Source: Rhodococcus qingshengii JCM 15477 (GTDB lineage Bacteria; Actinomycetota; Actinomycetes; Mycobacteriales; Mycobacteriaceae). Taken from it: DNA of 64,000 bases. Position numbers and translations under genes: made by a program. Every line of letters begins with the position of its first letter. Position 1 is the stretch's first letter. Shown here in pieces: positions 12,295 to 24,200 of the stretch. The notes under the pieces are model-generated. The model was not told the DNA's origin. It saw only the letters and a list, made by a program, of their open reading frames with translations, and did not search any database. The stretch spans positions 1,966,501-2,030,500 of the forward strand of contig NZ_CP096563.1 of the NCBI RefSeq assembly GCF_023221595.1, read 5' to 3'.

Positions 12295-15200
12295 ATGTCC
12301 GTCGGTATTCCGGGACCGCAGTCGCTGACGATCGAAGATCTGCCGAAGTTGGTGGCTGCAGTTGCGGCGGTAGATCCTGATCGTGTGGCTCTGAGCCACG
12401 GTGGAACCGAAATCAGCTACGGACGACTCAACGACGAGTTGGTCACTCTCGACACCGCGATGGGTGGGGCATTGGGGGCGGATGCCCTGGTTCCTGTTGT
12501 CGTTTCCACGGTGCTGCCAGAGCTGATCGGCAGCGAGGCCGACGGTCTCGGCGCGGTGGTCGACCGTCTCATCACCGACGGCACTTCGATCGTGGAGGTC
12601 GCGTCGGAGTCCGATGCACACGTGACCCTCGCAGGACTCTTCGACGAGCAGGTCGAGCGGACGCCGGATGCGCTCGCGCTGGATTACGCCGGAACGCAGC
12701 TCACTTACGCGCAGTTCGACGCGCGGGCGAACCGCCTGGCCCGTGAACTCGTCGCGGCAGGTGTCGGACCGGACAGCCTCGTCGGTCTCGCGATGCGTCG
12801 ATCGATCGATCTCCTCGTCTCGATGTACGCGATCGTCAAGGCCGGCGGCGCGTACGTTCCACTCGACCCGGATCATCCTGCCGACCGTCTCGCTTACGTA
12901 CTCGAGATCGCGAAGCCCACGGCTGTGCTCACACGAACGTCCGATGCCGTGGTGCTGCCGCACGGTACGCCCACGCTCGACGTCGACACCCTCGACTTGT
13001 CGGGTCGTGCCGAGACAACTGTCACCGACGCCGACCGGTTGGCGCCGCTGCGCGCGGACAACACTGCGTATGTCATCTTCACGTCCGGATCGACCGGACG
13101 CCCCAAAGGCGTTGCAGTCTCTCACCGTGCCATCGTCGCGAACCTGCAATGGCGTCAGACCGAGTACGGATTCACTGCCGACGACGTGATCTTGCAGAAG
13201 ACACCCTTCACTTTCGATGTGTCCGTGTGGGAGTTCTTCTGGCCGCTGCAGGTCGGTGCATCGCTGGTGATCGCGGAACCCGACGGACATCGTGATCCGG
13301 TGTACGTGGCTCGCACGATGATCGAGCGCGGAGTGACGGCGGTGCACTTCGTGCCGTCGATGCTCGCCGTGTTCGTCGCCGAACCCCTTGTTGCGCAGGT
13401 CAAAACCCTTCGCTACGTGTTCGCTTCCGGTGAGGCGTTGCCGGCTCGAACGGCGGCACGTCTGCGCGAGGTCAGCAGCGCTGGACTCCACAACCTGTAC
13501 GGCCCGACCGAAGCCGCCGTCGACGTGACTTATTACGAAACCGGCGAGCAGGATCAGGTGTCGGTGCCGATCGGTGCAGCAGTTGCGGACACCGAGCTCC
13601 TGGTGCTCGACGATGCGCTGCGGCCCTCGCCGTCGGGTGTAGCAGGAGAGCTCTATCTTGCCGGGATTCAGCTGGCCAGGGGATACGTGTCGCGTCCCGA
13701 TCTCACGGCAGACCGCTTCGTGGCGCGGCCCGGCGCTACTGACGGATCCCGGATGTACCGAACCGGAGACCTGGTGCGCTGGCGCGGTGCCGGAGCGAAC
13801 CGTCAGCTCGAATACATCGGTCGCACCGACTTTCAGGTCAAGCTCCGCGGTCTGCGCATCGAGCTCGGTGAGATCGAGGCGGCACTGCTCGATTGCGAAG
13901 GTGTTTCCCAAGCCGTGGTGATCGTCCATTCGGACGAAACGATCGGTGACAACTTGGTGGCCTACATCGTCGCCGAGGGTATCGATTCTGAGAATCTGAC
14001 GTCGTCGCTTGGCGAACGGCTACCCGACTACATGATCCCTGCCATGTTCGTCGAACTGGACGAGTTTCCGCTCAACGCCAGCGGCAAACTGGATCGAAAG
14101 GCTTTGCCCACACCCGAATTCGCGTCGAAGACGGTTGAGTATCGCGAGCCCGCGACACCCACCGAAGCCGGTGTGGTCGCGATCTTTGCCGATCTACTTG
14201 GGCAGGATCGGGTAGGGGCAGATGACGGCTTCTTCGAACTGGGCGGCAACTCATTGCTCGCCACTCGCGTGGTTGCGCGGATCAATGCCGAACACGGCAT
14301 CGCCATCGACATGCGCAACTTCTTCGACGCACCCACCGCCGCAGAACTTGCCGTCTTCATCGACGAAGCGAAAATCTCAGAAGACCGCAAGGCTCACGTT
14401 CCCCTGATCCCTCGCGAGCGCCCCGAGTTGGTTCCGCTGTCTTTGGCACAGCAGCGCATGTGGTTCCTCAATCGATTCGAACCAGAATCGGCAGTCGACC
14501 ATATTCCGGTCGCGCTGCGGCTCAGCGGAGCGCTCGATGTCGATGCGTTGCAAGGCGCACTCGAGGATTTGATCGAGCGGCACGAGATCCTTCGGACTGT
14601 GTACCCGGAGGTCGACGGCGTCGGATATCAGCGCCTGGTCGACATTGCAGCCGTGGTACCGAACCTGACTCCCATACGGGTGGACGAGTCGGCGATCGTC
14701 GAGCGCGTGACCGACTTCGTGACTCCGGGATTCGACGTGACCACCGAGGTTCCGATTCGGGCGGCACTCTTCCAATTCGCCGCCGACGAATTCGTCCTCG
14801 TGTTCGTCGTCCATCACATCAGCGGTGACGGGTTCTCCATGGGACCGTTGACCAAGGACATCGTTTCGTCTTATGTGTCTCGGACACAGGGAATTTCGCA
14901 CGATCTTGCTCCGCTGCCCGTACAGTTCGCCGACTTTGCACTGTGGCAGCGCGAGGTTCTCGGCAGTGAAGACGACCCGGATTCTCTGATCACTCGCCAG
15001 GTCGACTACTGGCGCCACGCGTTGGCCGGTATCCCCGATCAGCTCGATCTTCCGTCGGACCGCCCGCGCCCGCGCGTCGCGTCGAACCGGGGAGCCGGGC
15101 ACACATTCACGATCGAGCCTGACCTTCACCAGGCTCTCAATCGAATTGCACTGGACAACAATGCATCACTGTTCATGGTGTTGCACAGTGCCGTGGCGAT

Positions 15201-18200
15201 TCTGCTGGCGCGGTTGTCCGGGACTTCGGACATTGCGATCGGCACTCCGGTCGCCGGTCGAGGCGATCAAGCTCTCGATGACCTCATCGGGATGTTCGTC
15301 AATACGCTCGTGCTCCGCACAGATGTTGACGTCAACATGTCTTTCATCGACTTGATCGCCCGGGTTCGAGATATCGATCTCGATGGATTCGGTAACTCGG
15401 ACGTTCCGTTCGAGCGGTTGGTGGAGGTGCTCAATCCCTCGCGATCGCAGTCGAGGAATCCGCTGTTTCAGGTGATGCTCTCTATGCAGAATCTTGGGCA
15501 GAGCACGCAAAGCAGCCTCGAGGTACCGGGATTGATCATCTCTGGGCTCGATGTCGATTCGGCGACAGCCAAATTCGACTTGCAGTTCACGATCTGGGAG
15601 TCCGACGCGACTGCTGCGTCAGGGGGCCTGAGCGTGGCACTCGTTTATGCGACGGATTTGTTTGACGAGGCATCGGTGAAATCTTTCGCCGGTCGGTTGA
15701 CTGTGATTCTTGAAGCGATTGCAGCGGATGCCACGGTGGTGGTCGGTGATATCGATTTGCTCGATGCTGCCGAGCGTTCGGACGTTTTGGATTCTTGGAT
15801 GGTTCCTGGTGTCGAGGTCGAGCCCGGCACGACGTTGGTTTCGATGTTCGACGCGAGGGTTGTGGGTGAGGCTTCGTCGACTGCCGTGGTGTTCGAGGGT
15901 CGCCGGTTGTCGTTCGGCGAGCTGGATGAGGCGGCAAATCGGTTGGCGCGCAAGCTGATCGAGTCGGGTGTTGGTCCGGAGTCGTTGGTGGCGGTTATCT
16001 TGCCGCGGTCGGTCGAGTTGGTTGTCACGTTGTTGGCTGTTGTGAAGGCCGGTGGTGGCTATCTTCCGATTGATCCGACGTATCCGGCAGAGCGAATCGC
16101 TTATACGTTGGGGGACGCGCGTCCTGTGTGCGTCGTCGCTGCAGGTGATGTCGTCGATGTCGAGGTGCCAGTTCTTGACGTGATGGCGTTGGACTTGGCG
16201 AATTACGACGGTTCGCCGGTGTCGGACGGTGATCGTCGTTCTGCGTTGCGTGCCGACGATATTGCCTACGTGATCTATACGTCCGGTTCGACTGGGAAGC
16301 CGAAGGGTGTGGCGGTCAGTCATCGGAATGTGGTGGAGTTGTTTGCGAATGCTCAGCCGCGGTTCGGTTTCGATGGTTCGGACGTGTGGACGTTGTTCCA
16401 CAGTTACGCGTTTGATTTCTCGGTGTGGGAGTTGTGGGGCCCGCTGTTGTACGGCGGCACTGTTGTGGTGGTGGATTACCTGACTTCTCGCTCGCCGGAG
16501 CAGTTCCGTGAGTTGGTTGTGCGGGAGCGAGTGACAGTGCTCAATCAGACTCCTTCGGCGTTCTATCAGTTCGCCGAGGCGGATCGGATGGCTGGCGATT
16601 CGGCCGGTTCGTTGTCGTTGCGTCATGTGATCTTCGGCGGTGAGGCGCTGGATTTGTCTCAATTGGTGCGTTGGTATGACCGTCATGACGATAGTTCGCC
16701 GCGATTGGTGAACATGTACGGGATCACCGAGACCACTGTGCATGTGTCGTTCTCGGCACTCGATTCGGTGATGGTTCGTGAGGCGAGTGGTTCGGTGATC
16801 GGCCGTGGCCTTGGTGGATTGTCGGTGTTCGTACTCGACGATCGACTTAGTCCTGTGCCGGTGGGTGTTCGAGGCGAAATGTATGTCGCTGGTGGTCAGC
16901 TTTCGCGTGGGTATGTGGGCCAGCCCGGGTTGACTGCTGGTCGTTTTGTTGCGAACCCGTTCGGCCGCAGCGGTTCCGGTGATCAGATGTACCGGACAGG
17001 TGATATTGCGCGGTGGAGTGTCGACGGGGTGCTCGAGTACGCGGGCCGAAGTGATTCGCAGATTCAGTTGCGTGGGTTCCGGATTGAACTCGGCGAGGTC
17101 GAGGCTGCGTTGTTGCGTGTGCCTGGGGTGGCTGGCGCTGTGGCGGTTGTGCGCTCGGATGTTGCGCTCGGTGATCGTCTTGTGGGGTATGTGGTCCCCG
17201 AGGCTGGCATGGATCTTGCTGCTTCCGTTGTGTCGACGAGGGTGAGCGAGTTCCTGACCGGGTACATGGTTCCGGATGCTGTGGTGGTGCTCGAGGAGCT
17301 TCCGCTGACGGTGAACGGTAAGTTGGATCGGAAGGCGTTGCCGGAGCCAGTATTCGAGGTGCGGGAGTATCGAACACCCGCAACTGATACGGAGTTGGCG
17401 GTAGCGGGCGTCTTTGCCGACGTTCTGGGGGTCGAGCGTGTCGGGTTGGATGATGATTTCTTTGCTTTGGGTGGTAATTCGCTCGTAGCCACACGATTGG
17501 TCGCCAGGCTCGGGCGAGCGCTCGATACGACGATCCCCGTGAGGGTCCTGTTCGAAAATTCGAATGTAGAGTCGCTGGCGGCGGCGATCTCGTCACACGT
17601 CAGTTCCGGGAACATTCCGGCACTAGTCGCAGGACCTCGCCCCACGACGATTCCGTTGTCACTTGCTCAGCAGCGCATGTGGTTCCTGAGCCGCTTCGAC
17701 CCCGAATCGGCCGTCAACAATATTCCGATTGCGCTGCGTTTGAGTGGCCAGTTGAATCTGTCGGCACTGCAGTTGGCCGTATCGGATGTGGTGGATCGGC
17801 ACGAATCGCTACGGACGATCTACCCCGAGGCGGGTGGGCAAGGTCAGCAGGTGATTCTGCCTGCCTCAGAGGTATCTTTTGATCTCACCCCAGTCACTCT
17901 GGGCGGAACTCGGATCGAAGAGGCACTGCTGACGCTCGCTCTGGCAGGGTTCGATGTGACAATGTCGGTACCGTTCCGTGTGCAGTTGTTCGAGGTGGGG
18001 GCGGACGCATTTGTTCTCGCCTTCGTTATGCATCACATCGCAGCGGACGGGTTCTCGATGCGTCCGTTGACTCGGGATGTCATGGTTGCTTACGCCGCTC
18101 GGGTTTCGAATGGCGTTCCGAATTGGACTCCGCTCGAGGTGCAGTACGCCGATTATGCACTCTGGCAGCGGGAGGTCCTCGGCGACGAGGACGACCCGAA

Positions 18201-21200
18201 TTCGTTGATCTCGGCTCAGCTGGACCACTGGCGCTCCGTCCTCCGCGACTCTCCGGAAGTGCTTGCGTTACCAGCTGACCGATCCCGCCCGGTCGTCGCC
18301 TCGAATCGTGGCGCTACGTACCGCTTCTCCGTCAGTGAAGAGCTTCGGTCGAGCTTGGACTCACTTGCACGCGAGCGGAACGCGTCGCTGTTCATGGTGA
18401 TGCATTCGGCCCTCGCCGTGCTTCTCGCAAGGTTGTCCGGTACCAGTGACATCGTGATCGGTACCCCGGTTGCAGGGCGAGGCGAAAAGGCGCTCGACGA
18501 TGTGATCGGTATGTTCGTGAATACACTGGTCCTGCGGACTCCTGTTGACCTCGCCAGTTCGTTCAGTGCGCTCGTCTCGGCAACGCGGAGGACAGACCTT
18601 CAGGCGCTCGGCAACGGCGATGTTCCGTTCGAGCGGTTGGTCGAGGTGCTCGATCCCACCCGATCGCAGGCACATCACCCGCTGTTCCAGGTCGCGCTGT
18701 TCTTCCAGAACATGTCGCAGGATGCGTTGGAGCTTTCAGGTTTGGAGGTGTCGGGTCTCGAGTTCGACGCGGGTATCGCGAAATTCGACCTTCAACTGAC
18801 CCTCGCTCCTCGCATCGAAGATACGCACGAATCTGGCATGTTCGCCGAGTTCGCATACGCCACAGACCTATTCGACGAGTCGACCATTCGTGGATTTGCC
18901 GATCGGTTCACCAGGATCCTCGAGCAGGTGGTCGTGGATCCGTCGATCACCGTGGGTGACATCGAACTGTTGGAGGAGGCCGAGCGCGAGTCGCTGTTGA
19001 TTGCGCGCAACTCCACCGCGCATGACGTTGAGAACAGCGAGACGTTGGCTTCGCTGTTCGACACCCGCGTTGCGTTGGCACCCGATGCTGTTGCCGTGGT
19101 GTTCGACGGCCAGTCGCTGACCTATGGCGAGTTGTCGGAACGTGTGAACAAGTTGGCACGCAAGCTGATCGACAACGGGGTCGGGCCCGAATCGTTGGTG
19201 GCCTTGGCGATGCGTCGATCGCTCGATCTCGTAGTGGGTATGTACGCGGTGATCGCCGCGGGCGGAGCCTACGTGCCCTTGGATCCTGATCACCCGGCCG
19301 AGCGGATCGGGCACATCCTCACGACGGCCGATCCGGTCTGTGTGCTGTCGACGACGCGGGATGCTTTCGTAGCGCCGAACGGCGCCGACGTGCTGTTGAT
19401 CGACGGTGTCGATCTTTCGAGCTACTCGGCTTCAGTCGTTTCCGATGCTGATCGTCGCGGTCGTCTGCATGATGTGAATGCCGCCTACGTGATCTTCACC
19501 TCGGGTTCCACGGGCAAGCCCAAAGGCGTTGCGGTGTCGCATCACGCCATCGTGAACCAGGTCCTGTGGATGCAGGATCAGTACGCCATCGGCCCAGAAG
19601 ACGTCTATTTGCAAAAGACTGCTACGACATTCGACGTCTCGTTGTGGGGATACTTCACTGCGCTTTTGTCCGGTACGAGAGTGGTGCTGGCATCTCACGA
19701 CGGCCATCGAGATCCCGCGTATCTGGCTCGTCTGATCGAAGATCATCGGGTGACGCTGACGGACTTCGTTCCATCGATGTTGACCGTCTTCGCGACTTCG
19801 GTTCCGGAACACGCATTGGTGTCACTGAGGGACGTATTCGTGATCGGTGAGGCATTGCCGGTCGAGACGGTGCGTGCATTCGCTCAGGTGTCGTCTGCAG
19901 GCCTGCACAATGTGTACGGCCCAACCGAGGCTGCGGTCTCGATCACCTACTACGAGGTCGATGGATCGGAATCAACAGGGATTCCGATCGGGGTGCCCGA
20001 GTGGAACTCGCAGGTCTACGTGTTGGACAGTCGGTTGCAGCCGGTGCCGGTAGGCGTTGCGGGTGAGCTGTATCTGGCCGGTGATCAACTGGCGCGCGGT
20101 TACGTCGCGCGACCCGATCTCACCAGTGATCGTTTTGTCGCGAACCCATTTGTGGAGGCGAGCGACACGAACGGTGAAATCAATCCCGGTGGCAGTCGGA
20201 TGTATCGCACCGGGGACCTGGTGTGGTGGAACACCGCAGGCGAACTCGAGTATGTCGGGCGTACCGATTTTCAGGTCAAATTCCGTGGTCAGAGGATCGA
20301 ACTGGGTGAGATCGAGTCAGCTCTGCTGGCGCATTCGACGGTAGCTCAGTGTGTGGTCACTGTGGCATCCACCGATATGGGCGATCAGCTGGTCGCATAT
20401 GTGATCGCGGTCCCGGATTCTGTGATCGACGTAGAAGTCTTGAGGAATGCGCTTCCTGAATCGCTACCTGTCTACATGATTCCGAACGCGATCATGGTCT
20501 TGGACGAGTTGCCTCTGAACTCGTCTGGGAAGTTGGATCGGAAGTTGTTGCCGGAGCCGGTGTTCGAGGTTGCGGTGTTCCGGGCCCCGGTCACGCCGGT
20601 AGAACAAATTGTCGCTTCTGTTTTCTCGGCGGTACTCGGGGTCGAGCGAGTGGGTCTGGATGACGACTTCTTCGCACTCGGCGGAAACTCTTTGATTGCT
20701 ACTCGAATGGCCGCTCGGTTGGGGCAGGCGCTCGATGCACAGGTTCCGGTGCGGGTGTTGTTCGAGGCGTCGTCGGTGGAGTTGTTGGCTGCGCGGATGG
20801 AGTCGGAGATTGGTTCGGGTGCGCGGGCGGCGTTGACTGCTCGGGTGCGTCCGGAGCGGGTGCCGTTGTCGTTGGCGCAGCAGCGGATGTGGTTCTTGAA
20901 CCGTTTCGATACGTTGTCGTCGGCGAACAATATTCCGGTGGCGATTCGGTTGTCGGGGTTGTTGGATGTGGCGGCGTTGGACGCTGCGGTGTCGGATGTT
21001 GTTGTGCGGCATGAGATTTTGCGGACGGTGTATCCGGAGGTCGACGGTGTCGGGTTCCAGGAGGTGTTGTCTGCGGATCGGGTGCGGTTGGATTTGTCGC
21101 CGGTGGTGGTGTCGGAGTCCGATGTCGTTGGTGCGGTGACGGAGTTCTTGTCGACCGGTTTCGATGTGGCGGTGGAGGTTCCGGTTCGGGCGCGGTTGTT

Positions 21201-24200
21201 CGCGGTGTCGGAGTCGGAGTTCGTGTTGGCGATGGTGGTTCATCACATCAGTGGTGATGGTGTGTCGATGGGGCCGTTGACGCGTGATGTGATGGTGGCG
21301 TACGAGGCTCGTTCTCGGGGTGAGGTGCCGGGGTGGGCGCCGCTCGAGGTGCAGTATGCGGATTACGCGTTGTGGCAGCGGGAGACTTTGGGGTCGGAAG
21401 ATGATGCGGGGTCGTTGATTTCGCGTCAGATCGGTTTCTGGGAGTCGGCGTTGTCGGGGTTGCCGGATCAGTTGGATTTGCCGGCTGATCGTCCGCGGCC
21501 GGCGGTGGCGTCCAATCGTGGCGCCAAACACGCTTTCGTTATCGACGCGCCAGAGCATCATTCTTTGAAAAAAATTGCCCGTGAGTCGAATTCGTCCTTG
21601 TTCATGGTGGTGCATGCGGCGTTGGCGGTGTTGTTGTCGCGGTTGTCGGGGACGTCCGATATTGCGATCGGTACTCCGGTGGCGGGTCGTGGTGAGCAGG
21701 TTCTCGATGATTTGATCGGGATGTTCGTCAATACGTTGGTGTTGCGGACCGAGGTGGATTCTTCGGAGTCGTTCTCGGGGTTGTTGGGTCGGGTTCGTGA
21801 GGGCGATCTGGGTGCGTTTGCGCACGTAGATCTGCCGTTCGAGCGGTTGGTGGAGGTGCTCAATCCGGCGCGGTCGCAGGCTCGTAATCCGTTGTTCCAG
21901 GTGATGCTGTCGTTCCAGAACATGGAGCAGTCGGTGCTTCGACTTGGCGATCTGACAGTTGCGGGAATCGACGCCAACACGGTGGCGGCCAAGTTCGATC
22001 TGCAGCTGACCATGGTCGAGCAGTTTGACGAGGCGGGTGCCCCGGCGGGGATGGCGGCGCAGTTCACGTACGCGACGGATTTGTTCGACGAGTCGACGGT
22101 GGCAGGCTTTGCCGGCAGGTTCGGGCGCATCCTTGCTGAGATCACTGTTGATCCGTCAGTTCGGTTGGGTGATATCGACGTACTTACCGCTGCTGAGCGC
22201 AGCAACCTTCTCAGCTGGTCCGCTGGTGGGCGCACAGCGTTGGCAGGCGCGTCCTTGACTGCGATGTTCGAAGAACAGGTTGGGCGGACGCCTGATTCTC
22301 TTGCCGTCGAGTGCGATGGCGAGGCGCTGACCTATGGGCAGCTCGACGCCTACGCAAACGTGGTGGCCGAGCGATTGACGGCGGCCGGCGTCGGTCCGGA
22401 TGACGTCGTCGCGTTGATCGTGCCGAGGTCGGTCGAGTGGGTCGTAGGTATGTTGGCGGCGTGGAAGGCGGGTGCTGCGTACGGGCCGATCGATCCGTCG
22501 TACCCACAGGATCGGATCGAAGCGATAATCGCCGACACCGGCGCCCGATGCGCGGTGAGTACGACGACTCTCGATCTGGCGGTGGACGTGATCGTCCTCG
22601 ACAACATCATGCGCGATTCGCCGATGGTGGAGAGGCCGACGGATCGATGGCGTGAACTCGGTGCGGGGGACCGCTTGGGGTATGTCATTTCGACATCCGG
22701 TTCGACGGGTCGTCCGAAGCCGACGTTGGTGCCGATGGCCGGCATCGAGAACACGGTGGCCTGGTACCGCAGCGAGTTGCCCGAAACTGGTGGTCTATTG
22801 ATCGCGTCGTCACCGAGTTTCGACTTGACGCAGAAGAACGTCTGGGCAGCGTTGAGCAGCGGTCGGAGCGTAGTGCTTGCCCCAGACGGTTTCGATCCGG
22901 ATGCGATCGTTGCTCGCGTCGGGCACGGTGACGTTGCAGTGGCGAACATGTCGCCGAGCGCGTTCGAAGCCGTGGTGGATTCCGACGAGGATTCTGCTTT
23001 GAGCGTTCTCGATGTTGTGTTCCTTGGAGGCGAGTCGATCCGGCTTAATCGTCTTGGCAGTTTGTTGTCAGGCGGAGTACGCGTGGTGAACAGCTACGGC
23101 CCGACGGAAGCGTCGGACGTGGTCTCGTTCCACGCGGTGACTGCGCATGACACCGTCAGCGTTCCGATCGGTGCGCCGGTGCCGAACATCGATCTGTTCG
23201 TTCTGGATCGGTCGTTGGGTCTGGTGCCACCGGGCGTGATCGGTGAGTTGTACGTCGGCGGTGTCGGCGTCGGTCGCGGATACGGAAACCGAGCGGCGTT
23301 GACTGCGGAACGTTTCGTCGCCAACCCCTTTGTGGTTGTGGGAGAGCATGAATCAGGCGGCGGTAGTAGGTTGTACCGAACCGGCGACCTGGTCAGGTGG
23401 AACGGTCGGGGCGAGCTGGAGTACATCGGCCGGTCGGATTTCCAGGTCAAATTGCGGGGGCAACGCATCGAACTCGGCGAGATCGAATCTGCTCTGATCT
23501 CGCACGAGGCGGTTGCAGACGCGGTGGTCGTCCTGCACAGCGATGCTACGTTCGGCGACAGCCTGGTCGGGTATGTCGTAGGAACTGCAGTAGATGCGTC
23601 GGAAGTTCTGGAGTCGGCCCGGGCCGTGCTTCCGGCGTACATGGTGCCCTCGAAGGTTCTTGTCCTCGACGAGCTTCCTCTCAATGCGTCGGGCAAGTTG
23701 GATCGAAAGGCCCTCCCGTCACCGGTGTTCGAGGCAGCGGAGTTTCGGGCGCCGGTCACAGCGGTGCAGGAAATTGTCGCGTCGGTGTTCGGCGATGTGT
23801 TGGGTGTGGAGCGCGTCGGTCTGGATGACGATTTCTTTGCGCTGGGTGGTAATTCGTTGATCGCTACCAGGTTGGCAGCACGGCTGGGGCAGGCGCTCGA
23901 TGCGCAGGTCCCGGTGCGTGTGCTGTTCGAGAACTCGACAGTGGAAGGTTTGGCGGCAGTAGCGCAAAAAACTGCAGGCTCCGGTGCGAGGATGGAGCTG
24001 GAAGCGCGGGAACGTCCAGAACGCCTCCCTCTGTCCTTGGCGCAGCAGCGTATGTGGTTGATCAACCAGATGGATCCCGGTTCTGCGGCATACAACATTC
24101 CGTTGGCACTGCGATTGACGGGGAACTTGGATGTCGCGGCTTTGCGTCAGTCTCTTCACGACGTTTTGATTCGACACGAGTCACTCCGGACCAGCTACCC

